Source: CALDTK01 sp045110575 (GTDB lineage Bacteria > Bacteroidota > Bacteroidia > Chitinophagales > Saprospiraceae). From it: a stretch of DNA of 64,000 nucleotides. A program made the position numbers and the translations under genes. Positions 8,448-16,864 of the stretch are shown one piece after another (the first letter of the stretch is position 1; every line of letters starts with the position of its first letter). Below the pieces are notes generated by a model that was not told where the DNA came from, made no database searches, and was given only the letters and a program-made list of their open reading frames with translations. Location: contig JBGCGF010000025.1 in the NCBI GenBank assembly GCA_045110575.1, positions 1 to 64,000 on the forward strand. The letters run 5' to 3'.

Positions 8448-10373
8448 ATGAATATTATTCTTCGGCACTTCCGATTCGGTGCACTCTTAGGTCTATTACT
8501 CTTCCTAGCTAGCGAAGCAAGAGCCACACTTGCGCCGCATACAACCGCCTCGCGATATGCGCACATGCACGAAGTAAATGCTCGTTGGCTCCATGAAGCT
8601 TCGCCTGAGTTCTTGCTTGAGGAGGTTCAGTATCATACAGAAGCTGAGCGAATAGCGGATCACTTATTACGAGTTGCAACTGCACTTGAATCCAGGGACC
8701 CGCAAGACCTTTCCGCTCAGCAATTACAAAAGCGTACAGAAGCGCTGTCCCTTTTGAGAGCTTACGCCAAAACAGGCCAGTTCCCGATCAATGCGCACCA
8801 CAATGAGCGTACACCATATTTTGTAGATGAGCTTGGGACCCACTGCGCAGTTGGATACCTCATGCGCGAAACAGGTGCAAAGGATATTGTCGAAGCGATC
8901 AGTACGGAGACCAATTACGGCTATGTCTTAGAAGAACTAGGTGTCTACCCAGCGATCGAAACGTGGGGAATACAGCATGGCTTCACGACTGAAGAACTCG
9001 CTTGGATACAGCCAGGGTACTTGTCCTTACGATTTGGCGCAAGAGCATTCGGCAGCAACCTTGGCGTTTCTGGAGGAACTATTTACACTGCGGAATCTAG
9101 CGCAAGAGGCGTCTATCTCGGTGGCAGTTTTACGGAAGTGGACGGCATACCAGTAGCGGGTTTGGCCTATCTCCGTCATGAATTTGTAGAAGAAGTTGTG
9201 CAGCCTTACCCTACAATTAAAGCCTTGCTCTTCGACACCACAAATCTGGTGCTCTATGCGCACGGTATCAATCCAACAACTAGTGAAGCTGCTGTATTTA
9301 CCGTCGACTTTGCAAGTAGAATATCGGTCATACCACTGCCCCTTTCGCTAGAGGACAGTATACACTTTGAATTAACTTCTCAAGGTGTTGCGATTGCACA
9401 ACAAACGTACGGAACGACGCCCCAAGCCTACCTTTTTCATCACACCCTGGGCGGAGGCGCAGCACAACTACTTGCAGACACAGAATGGCAAGGAACCGTC
9501 TACGATATTAAAGCTTCGGGCGACACACTTGCTGTTGGAGGCAACTACACCACTTTTCAAAATGGGATACGAATAGACTCCAACTGCTCATACATCTCTC
9601 TTTCTGCAGACACACTTCACAGAGACGAAAACAGAATTGAATATTATTTTCCTGGACTTATTTATGACACACTGCCAGGGTCACCAATTATTTATAATTT
9701 TTTAAACTCCACAAATAATTCGTGGGATAATTATTTACTTTCCATTACCCCTTCAGGAGATACTGTGAGGGCACAGTATACTCTAGCAAACGGTATCTTT
9801 TCGCTAGCCTATTTGGGCCCGGTAACAGAAGTTCCGGTCCCATGGCAATTCCCAACCATTCTCTTAGATGGAGCAATTGATTACCCGAACACCTTACTTA
9901 TAAGTGGTCGACAAAGCCCAAACCAATGGTTTAGAGATACTGTGCGGTCTTCCGTAGCTTGGTGGGAATCAGCTAGTCTTAGTTTCCATCAATTCAATTG
10001 TAACGGCCAAATCATGGCAATGCCACGTTTGGGAGACTCGCTCATGGTTTTCGGTAATTTCACTGAGCTTGCTGGACAGCCAATCCTCAATATCGCCTTC
10101 GCCGAAAGCGTTCTCAGCGATAGCCAAGAGCCCTTAAAAAAGGAAAATTATCGGTGCTTCACCTCCAACAGCGAGGTCATTGTCTCTTTCACAAGCGCAC
10201 TTCCTTCAAACGCTACTCTACACCTCTACTCCATCGATGGTCGCCACTTACGTGAAAACGTACTTCCAGCAGGCCAGACGGAATTTCGATTCCCAACCGT
10301 CGATCAAAAGCTCATGAGCTATGTCATCCAAACAGAAGATGGAGTTGCAGCGGGCATTTTGGTCATTCGATGA
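8448..10373 (+). CDS. T9SS-exported protein with beta-propeller-like region
   Basis: 641 residues. The signal peptide is about residues 1-26. The N-terminal 150 residues are helical and contain TPYFVDELGTHCAVGYLM, a signature shared by a group of Bacteroidota secreted proteins of unknown role. A long beta-rich, repeat-like region follows, with recurring GGSFTE/GGNYTT/FGNFTE motifs that suggest a propeller. The last 70 residues form a type-A T9SS sorting domain (LYSIDGRHL ... VIQTEDGVAAGILVIR). It is therefore expected on the cell surface or outside. It is monocistronic, and the ligand is unknown. Confidence 0.75.
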   Translation: MNIILRHFRFGALLGLLLFLASEARATLAPHTTASRYAHMHEVNARWLHEASPEFLLEEVQYHTEAERIADHLLRVATALESRDPQDLSAQQLQKRTEALSLLRAYAKTGQFPINAHHNERTPYFVDELGTHCAVGYLMRETGAKDIVEAISTETNYGYVLEELGVYPAIETWGIQHGFTTEELAWIQPGYLSLRFGARAFGSNLGVSGGTIYTAESSARGVYLGGSFTEVDGIPVAGLAYLRHEFVEEVVQPYPTIKALLFDTTNLVLYAHGINPTTSEAAVFTVDFASRISVIPLPLSLEDSIHFELTSQGVAIAQQTYGTTPQAYLFHHTLGGGAAQLLADTEWQGTVYDIKASGDTLAVGGNYTTFQNGIRIDSNCSYISLSADTLHRDENRIEYYFPGLIYDTLPGSPIIYNFLNSTNNSWDNYLLSITPSGDTVRAQYTLANGIFSLAYLGPVTEVPVPWQFPTILLDGAIDYPNTLLISGRQSPNQWFRDTVRSSVAWWESASLSFHQFNCNGQIMAMPRLGDSLMVFGNFTELAGQPILNIAFAESVLSDSQEPLKKENYRCFTSNSEVIVSFTSALPSNATLHLYSIDGRHLRENVLPAGQTEFRFPTVDQKLMSYVIQTEDGVAAGILVIR

Positions 10374-10550
10374 GGCAAATTAATGCTCTACTCTATTTCA
10401 TTTTTTGGAGCTACGAGGACTTAAAGCGTGTCTAGGAAGTCCTGAGGTTCGCTCTAACACAGCCCCGCATTAAACCTTGTGATCCTTTTTGCATCTTAGT
10501 ATAGGGTCTGCTTTACAATGCAGCTCCATTTTAGCCAACCACACCCCCGC

Positions 10551-12926
10551 ATGCACAAGCATTTACTCCCCTTTTTCGTCCTATTCCTCACCGTTTTCCA
10601 AGCAACAGCGCAAGACCTACCAGGCTCATGGAGCCTATCTCCAGATGGACGTATGCTCACCGCCGGTGGTGAAAGCAAAGACGGCTTTTTCGGAATCGAC
10701 GAATCACACGACATCGATTTAGAATTCGACCAACCCAACTGGTGGACGCTCATGGAGGGTAACTACGACGCAGGAATAGACATCCTCGCAAGATGCTATA
10801 TCGACGGCGTCCTTTACGACAGCGTAGGTGTACGTTTTAAGGGCAACACCTCATACCGAAGAAACAACTCCGACAAAAAGTCCTTCAACATTACGCTGGA
10901 CTACGTCATCGAAGGACAAGACGTAGATGGCTATAACACCATCAACCTTGGCTGTGGCTGGGATGACGATAGCTCTATGAAAGAAGTGCTCTTCAATAAT
11001 GTAGGACACAACTACTACATGAGCTTAAAGTCTAACTACGCCAACTTGACCCTCAACGGTGAAAACTGGGGACCTTACCAGAGCGTACAACAGTTTGACT
11101 CGGATTACCTCAGAGAATGGTTCTTCAGCAATGATGGCACAATCTGGCGCGCACTCGCAGCCACCACTGGTGGTGGAGGTGGAGGTCCTGGCGGTGGTGG
11201 CGGAGGAAACTTCGGTGCAGGTACTTCAACCCTCAACTACAACGGTCCAGACAGTACTGACTACAACACCGATTACACCTTCAAACGAAGTGAGCAAATT
11301 GACCCGTGGGCGGGCCTCATCGCTGGTTGTGATGTACTCAACAATGAACCCCTCGCTACGCTTGAAGAAGAGCTCAACAAAGTGCTCGATATCGACAAAG
11401 CGTGCTGGTTCCTTGCGCATGAAATCATCTTCTCCGATGACGATAGCTACATCTTCAAAGGAGGCATGGACTACTACGTTTACTACGAGCCAGAGTCTGA
11501 CCGCATCATTCCTATGGAGTATGACGGCAATAGCGTTTTAGGCGACCGTAACCTCACGTGGGACCTTTTCAGAAATGAAGGAGACGAGAATTTCCCATTG
11601 CTCAACCGCATGCTGCAGGTACCTAATATCCGTCAGCGATACTTGGCGCACGCTCGAGTTATTCTTAGCGACTATTTCAACTCGGCATATGCAGATCCTC
11701 TCATTGATGCGTGGGCGGCACAAATAGATGCTGCAGTGCTGGCAGATCCGAAGAAATTCTACACTTATGCGCAGTTTACCGCTGCGGTGACGGCACTAAA
11801 GCTGGCTGTTGCGACGAGATCTGACTTCCTGTTGAATGATTCGGAGATGGTCAACATCACTCCGCTTACTGTAGACCAAGTCTCTTATGCCGTCAATGGG
11901 GCACAATGGCAGTCTCCAGGTGCTACCGAGGAAGTAAATGTGGTTGCGACCATCGCTGGCACGGCTGGTACCGCAGGTGCATGGCTCTATTATGGAGAAG
12001 GCTTTTCTGGAGCTTTCACCAAAACCCCAATGTTTGACGACGGACAGCACAACGATGGTGTAGCCAGTGATGGCCAATGGGGCGCAGCGATTCCCGCTTT
12101 GACCTCAGGATCTTACGTCCGCTATTACATCGAGGCCGTTTCCGATGATGCAGCTTCTACCCGCACCTTCGAACCGAAAGGAGCTGAGCACGATGTGTTC
12201 GTCTATCAGGTTCAACTAGAAACTTCACTAAATACTGCAATTGCGCTCAATGAACTCATGGCTTCTAATGAAGCTGCGACGGCAGACGAAGCAGGTGAGT
12301 TTGATGATTGGATTGAGCTCTATAACACAAGCTCGACCGACGTAGACATGTCCGAATGGACTTTAACCGATGACATCAATGAACTCGACAAATTCACCTT
12401 TGCTGTTGGTACGGTACTGAGCGCAGATTCGTATCTCGTTGTATGGGCAGATAGCGACGAAGAGCAAGGTGACTTGCACGCAGGCTTTAAGCTTTCAGCA
12501 GGTGGCGAAACCGTATACCTGCTAAATACGGCACAAGAACTGGTCGACTCTGTCACGTATCCTATTGCGAAAACGGATGTCAGCTACGCTCGAAATCCAA
12601 ATGGAACAGGCCCTTTTGTAGAGCAACTGCACACGATTGGAGGAAACAACGAAGAAGCGCTAGGGCTTTTTGATAACGAGCTTGATAATCGTTTCCAACT
12701 CTACCCTAACCCAGCCGCTGCAGTCATCCAGATCGACTTAGGATCAATGATTACTACTTCAACAGCTATCGAAATCGTGAACATTCTCGGCGAGGTGGTC
12801 TACTCAGGACAAACGCAAGGTTCACAGATCAGCCGCTTAGATGTGACAGACTTACAGCCTGGGTTGTACTTCGTTCGTCTTCAGTTGGAAGATGGAATTG
12901 CTTCCAAGGAGTTTGTGAAGTTGTAG
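10551..12926 (+). CDS. CotH kinase family protein with lamin-tail and T9SS domains
   Basis: 791 residues from the ATG at 10551; that start places the signal peptide (HLLPFFVLFLTVFQATAQ) at the N-terminus. Residues about 60-440 match the CotH family: RFKGNTSYR early, and the YDGN-x-x-LGDRNLTWD region near the active site. Family members are atypical secreted protein kinases. A Gly-rich linker of about 18 residues interrupts the domain near residue 210. Residues 565-680 form a lamin-tail domain (ALNELMASNEA ... DDWIELYN), and the tail from YPNPAAA onward is a T9SS type-A sorting signal. Exported and probably surface bound; a strong terminator follows. Confidence 0.88.
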   Translation: MHKHLLPFFVLFLTVFQATAQDLPGSWSLSPDGRMLTAGGESKDGFFGIDESHDIDLEFDQPNWWTLMEGNYDAGIDILARCYIDGVLYDSVGVRFKGNTSYRRNNSDKKSFNITLDYVIEGQDVDGYNTINLGCGWDDDSSMKEVLFNNVGHNYYMSLKSNYANLTLNGENWGPYQSVQQFDSDYLREWFFSNDGTIWRALAATTGGGGGGPGGGGGGNFGAGTSTLNYNGPDSTDYNTDYTFKRSEQIDPWAGLIAGCDVLNNEPLATLEEELNKVLDIDKACWFLAHEIIFSDDDSYIFKGGMDYYVYYEPESDRIIPMEYDGNSVLGDRNLTWDLFRNEGDENFPLLNRMLQVPNIRQRYLAHARVILSDYFNSAYADPLIDAWAAQIDAAVLADPKKFYTYAQFTAAVTALKLAVATRSDFLLNDSEMVNITPLTVDQVSYAVNGAQWQSPGATEEVNVVATIAGTAGTAGAWLYYGEGFSGAFTKTPMFDDGQHNDGVASDGQWGAAIPALTSGSYVRYYIEAVSDDAASTRTFEPKGAEHDVFVYQVQLETSLNTAIALNELMASNEAATADEAGEFDDWIELYNTSSTDVDMSEWTLTDDINELDKFTFAVGTVLSADSYLVVWADSDEEQGDLHAGFKLSAGGETVYLLNTAQELVDSVTYPIAKTDVSYARNPNGTGPFVEQLHTIGGNNEEALGLFDNELDNRFQLYPNPAAAVIQIDLGSMITTSTAIEIVNILGEVVYSGQTQGSQISRLDVTDLQPGLYFVRLQLEDGIASKEFVKL

Positions 12927-12951
12927 AAGCCTTTGAACAAGTGTTCGGGAA

Positions 12952-13007
12952 TTCAAAAACACACAAGCCCCTTTGTTGAAAGACAACGGGGCTTGCGTGT
13001 TTTTGAA
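12952..13007. terminator. Bidirectional-type intrinsic terminator
   Basis: A near-perfect inverted repeat has arms TTCAAAAACACACAAGCCCC and GGGGCTTGCGTGTTTTTGAA around a 16-base loop. The upper stem is GC-rich, with a T-tract on the right and an A-tract on the left. It closes the CotH gene. Confidence 0.85.
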
Positions 13008-13097
13008 CCTTCAGCAGCACCTCTTCTTCCCTTTTTCGCATGATTTATTGGACGAAAAAGTCCCGCAGATTTCATTCAACTCAATTCATCTTAAGAA

Positions 13098-13115
13098 GAT
13101 GATGATGATGATGAT
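13098..13115 (+). repeat. (GAT)6 triplet repeat in a 5' leader
   Basis: Six GAT triplets end 18 bases before the ATG of the transporter gene. They are non-coding here. A triplet tract so close to a start could vary the leader length or the upstream AUG count. Confidence 0.8.
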
Positions 13116-13133
13116 AACCATCAGCCTACAACT

Positions 13134-14849
13134 ATGAGCGAAACACCCGACTTCAACGAGATAGCACATATACAGGAAGAGCAACTTCCTATCCCAAAGC
13201 ACAAGCTCCACGACTGGACACATTTTGCAGGGTTATACGCAGCCGAACACGTTGCGGCAACCGAGTTTGTTATTGGAGCCACATTCGTTGCGCTAGGAGC
13301 GAAAACGATGGATATCCTTCTTGGACTACTCATCGGTAACATCCTGGCAGTTTTAAGCTGGACGTTGATCACTACGCCCATTGCAGTAGAAGCACGCCTA
13401 AGCTTGTACACCTACCTCAACAAGATTGCAGGTAGTTCCATGTCGAAGCTCTACAACTGGGCGAACGTTATCATTTTCACAGTGATCTCTGCGGCAATGA
13501 TTACGGTGTCTTCCACGGCTGTTCGCTTTGCCTTTGACATCCCCGCCCAACTGGATTGGTATCCTACAAATCTCTGGTTTGTCTTGATCGTACTCTTTGT
13601 TGGTGGTGTTGCGGTCTCTGTAGCCATCTATGGATTCAATGCCGTTTCAGAGTTTTCTGGGGTATGCGCTCCATGGTTATTTGCCATGTTCACAAGCGGT
13701 GCACTCGTTTTAATGCCAGCGCTGTCGATGGATGTTTTGGGGGTAACCCTACCCGGCAGTTGGGAAGCGTTATTGGAAATTGGCAACAACTCCGTTTGGA
13801 CAGGACTCAATAGCAGCGGCGAACCTGGAATAGGAATCTGGGAAGTCATCGGATTTGGATGGGCAGCCAATACAATCACACACTTTGGACTGATCGACAT
13901 GGCGCTCTTTCGCTACGCGAAGAAGAAGTCATACGGACTCACCACAAGCACAGGCATGCTTTTCGGACACTACATCGCTTGGATTTCCGCAGGAATCATG
14001 GGTGCAGGAGCAGCTGTCATTCTCGGCAAATCAATCGTTGAACTTGATCCTGGCGACGTAGCATTCTACGCCTTGGGATGGTCAGGTTTTGTCATCGTTA
14101 TCGTAGCTGGGTGGACTACAGCAATCACCAACCTCTATAGAGCAGGACTTGCGGCACAGGCGATCTTTGCTAACCACGACCGTAAGAAAACAACGCTGAT
14201 TGTTGGCCTTGCCATGATGGTCGTTGCTTGCTTCCCGTTTGTATTCTCTCAGATTTTACCACTGCTCACGTACGCAGGTCTGCTGGTTGTCCCTGTTGGG
14301 GCCATCGTGTTTGCTGAGCATCAGATCTTCCCAAAAATTGGCTACACCCGTTACTGGGCGAAGTACCAAGGCTACACGACCAGTCTGCCGGCGGTCGCCT
14401 CATGGGGCATAGGACTAGTCTTCGGATTCGGACTCAACGCGTTGGACGTCATGTCTTTCTATTACCTATTTATCCCTACTTGGATTTTCACGATTTTGGT
14501 CTACACGATCCTTGCAGGAATGAAAGGAGCCAAACAAGCATACCCAGAAGCGATTGCGAAAGAGAAAGCTTTCGAACTTAAGGTTGAGCAGTACCAACAG
14601 GTTCAAGCTGATCAAGAAGAGGTCATTCTTGCGGACAAGTCGATGTTCTCAAGAGCCTTGTCTTTCATCGCTTATGCCTCGTTGGCCATCACTCTTGTCT
14701 TGGCGATGAACGTCATGTTTGGAAGCGCTACAAACGTGGATTACCTAGCCAATCGCGAAGTGTTTTATACCTACGGATTCGTTTGCACAATCGTGTACTT
14801 TGCAACCGCATACTGGGCAATGCGAAGAGGAAAAAGCAACCTCGCGTAA
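13134..14849 (+). CDS. NCS1-type nucleobase/cation transporter
   Basis: 571 residues with about twelve membrane segments. The start DWTHFAGLYAAEHVAATEFVIGA leads into segment one, and the overall plan resembles the purine-cytosine permease/NCS1 family, which imports nucleobases, hydantoins or related compounds with Na+ or H+. The N-terminal 30 residues and a loop around 470-500 (VEQYQQVQADQEE) are cytoplasmic. The gene is 35 bases upstream of a polyol/hexuronate dehydrogenase on the same strand, so the true cargo may be related to that enzyme; this is inference. A GAT repeat lies in its leader. Confidence 0.75.
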   Translation: MSETPDFNEIAHIQEEQLPIPKHKLHDWTHFAGLYAAEHVAATEFVIGATFVALGAKTMDILLGLLIGNILAVLSWTLITTPIAVEARLSLYTYLNKIAGSSMSKLYNWANVIIFTVISAAMITVSSTAVRFAFDIPAQLDWYPTNLWFVLIVLFVGGVAVSVAIYGFNAVSEFSGVCAPWLFAMFTSGALVLMPALSMDVLGVTLPGSWEALLEIGNNSVWTGLNSSGEPGIGIWEVIGFGWAANTITHFGLIDMALFRYAKKKSYGLTTSTGMLFGHYIAWISAGIMGAGAAVILGKSIVELDPGDVAFYALGWSGFVIVIVAGWTTAITNLYRAGLAAQAIFANHDRKKTTLIVGLAMMVVACFPFVFSQILPLLTYAGLLVVPVGAIVFAEHQIFPKIGYTRYWAKYQGYTTSLPAVASWGIGLVFGFGLNALDVMSFYYLFIPTWIFTILVYTILAGMKGAKQAYPEAIAKEKAFELKVEQYQQVQADQEEVILADKSMFSRALSFIAYASLAITLVLAMNVMFGSATNVDYLANREVFYTYGFVCTIVYFATAYWAMRRGKSNLA

Positions 14850-14884
14850 GCGCCTCTCTACATAGGCTTTACACGATGTTCATT

Positions 14885-16366
14885 ATGAAGACTCACAGAC
14901 TTACACAGGAGAACCTTGGACTTCTTTCGAAGCAAATTACCTGTCCAACGTACCGAAGAGATACCATCTCGACAGGAATCGTTCATATCGGAGTAGGTGG
15001 ATTTCACCGTTCTCATGAAGCATATTACCTCAACCAACTGCACAATAAGTACAGTGCACTCGATTGGGGAATCTGTGGCGTTGGCATACGTGAAGCTGAT
15101 CGAAAGATGCACCAGGTCTTACAGCGACAAAACGGACTGTACACCCTAATTGTACAGCACCCCGACGGTAAGGTTGAAAGTGAAGTCATCGGCTCGCTGG
15201 TTGAGTCGCTACTTGCTGTTGATACACCAGATGTTGTTATCGACCGTATGGCTAGCCCAGACACTAAAATTGTATCCCTCACCATCACGGAAGGAGGATA
15301 CAATTTTGATACTGAAGGCAATTTCAATTTCGACAACGCTGATGTCCTTCATGACCTAGCCAATCCTAGTGCACCCAAAACAGTGTTCGGATACCTCACG
15401 GCTGCGCTACGAAAAAGGAAGGCGGAGATACTCCCTCCGTTCACCCTACTCTCTTGTGACAACATCCCGCACAATGGAGACGTCGCTCGTAAAATGTTGC
15501 TCGCTTTCGCAAATCGACAAGACCCAAAGTTGGCCTTATGGATTGCTATGGCGATGGGCTTTCCAAACTCAATGGTTGACCGGATAACACCTGTCACTTC
15601 TCAAGCAGACATCAACTACTTACGCTCCAAGCATCAGGTGAGAGACGAACACCCGGTTGTCTGTGAACCATACATTCAGTGGGTAGTAGAAGATAAGTTC
15701 ACTTGCGGTAGACCGCTCTTGGAAAAGGTTGGTGTTCAGTTTGTAGCTGATGTCACGCCTTACGAAAAAATGAAGCTCCGTTTGTTAAACGCTGGGCACT
15801 CGGTGTTAGGCATTCTCGGTGCAATCCACGGCCATAAGACGATCAATGACTGTATGGCTGATCCAGTCTTCGCCAAGTTTATGAGGTCATTCATGGACCT
15901 TGAGGCGACTCCAACCCTTTCTAAAGTTGAAGGCATCAATCTTGATAAGTATAAGGACAGTTTAGAGCAACGCTTTGCTAATCCGAACATCAAGGATAGC
16001 GTGAGCCGTATATGCGCTGAAAGCTCAGCAAAACTGCCTGTATTCCTCCTTCCAACACTCGAAGAAAACCTTCAATCCGGGGGGAGTATAAAGCACGCAG
16101 CTCTAGTCATAGCAGCATGGTGCTACTATCATGATAGAGAAAGAGATGAACAAAACGCGCCGCTCGAAATCATTGATTTTTCTCAAAAAGCGTTGAGCAA
16201 GGCTGCTAAGCAAACTGCAGCTAAGCCATTGAGTTTCCTTTCGCTATCGGAAACATTTGGCCCTGTGATCGATAATGCCCGCTTTACAAAAGCATACACT
16301 GAAGCCCTCGAAGAGGTTTATGGAAGCAAAGGGATTAGAAGCATAATGGAAGACTACATAACGTAG
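14885..16366 (+). CDS. Mannitol dehydrogenase family oxidoreductase
   Basis: 493 residues from the ATG at 14885 (14876 is also possible). Long-chain NAD(P)-dependent polyol dehydrogenases and fructuronate/tagaturonate reductases share the N-terminal Rossmann motif, here IVHIGVGGFHRSHEAYY, and the catalytic K-x4-N-x2-H seen as KLRLLNAGH. The substrate (mannitol, arabinitol or hexuronate) cannot be told from sequence. The longer frame from 14783 overlaps the transporter and is rejected. It is likely cotranscribed with the transporter upstream, suggesting an uptake-oxidation pair. Confidence 0.85.
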   Translation: MKTHRLTQENLGLLSKQITCPTYRRDTISTGIVHIGVGGFHRSHEAYYLNQLHNKYSALDWGICGVGIREADRKMHQVLQRQNGLYTLIVQHPDGKVESEVIGSLVESLLAVDTPDVVIDRMASPDTKIVSLTITEGGYNFDTEGNFNFDNADVLHDLANPSAPKTVFGYLTAALRKRKAEILPPFTLLSCDNIPHNGDVARKMLLAFANRQDPKLALWIAMAMGFPNSMVDRITPVTSQADINYLRSKHQVRDEHPVVCEPYIQWVVEDKFTCGRPLLEKVGVQFVADVTPYEKMKLRLLNAGHSVLGILGAIHGHKTINDCMADPVFAKFMRSFMDLEATPTLSKVEGINLDKYKDSLEQRFANPNIKDSVSRICAESSAKLPVFLLPTLEENLQSGGSIKHAALVIAAWCYYHDRERDEQNAPLEIIDFSQKALSKAAKQTAAKPLSFLSLSETFGPVIDNARFTKAYTEALEEVYGSKGIRSIMEDYIT

Positions 16367-16864
16367 CCAGTGAGCATTGGCCTAGTTCAAAAGACACTAC
16401 CGCTAGCAGGATTTGAAATTCCCCATTAGTAGGCATAAAAGAGCTGAATTAGAGTTCAGCTTCGAAGACGTTTTATTGTTTTAAAACCATGATTAGGCGA
16501 TTGCGCCCCCAATTCGTGGCATATCATTATGTCACCCAACACCTTCTATAACAATATAATCACGCAGAAGGAAGCGCCCCCTTGTCGCTTCTAACAACAC
16601 ACTCCCTTAGCCCAATAGAAGCAGATACGCTTAAACACCCGAATGAGGGTATAGGCCCTACACATGACATAAAACAGCCCTGTATTCTACACTATTTATC
16701 AGCCCAATATCTTATTACATATCAACTCTGAAGCCTTGTATTACCTAGAGAACAGAGAGAAAGGCTACGCATAATGAAGTGATAAGTGTCTCCTTATAAG
16801 TTGTAGATGTCCGACTTCATGAATTGGCACTGCTTTTGAATCTTTTAGGGTCTCATATTCCCAC
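16367..16864. other. 498-base intergenic region
   Basis: No gene or RNA recognised. A small hairpin (AGCTGAA, TTAGAG, TTCAGCT) at 16442-16461 may help end the dehydrogenase transcript but has no clean T-tract. The rest is AT-rich and presumably holds the promoter of the secreted-protein pair downstream. Confidence 0.4.

Noticed and set aside
11059..11541. 160-codon frame within the CotH gene
   Set aside because: Lies in the +1 frame of a well-supported conserved coding sequence; low-complexity translation.
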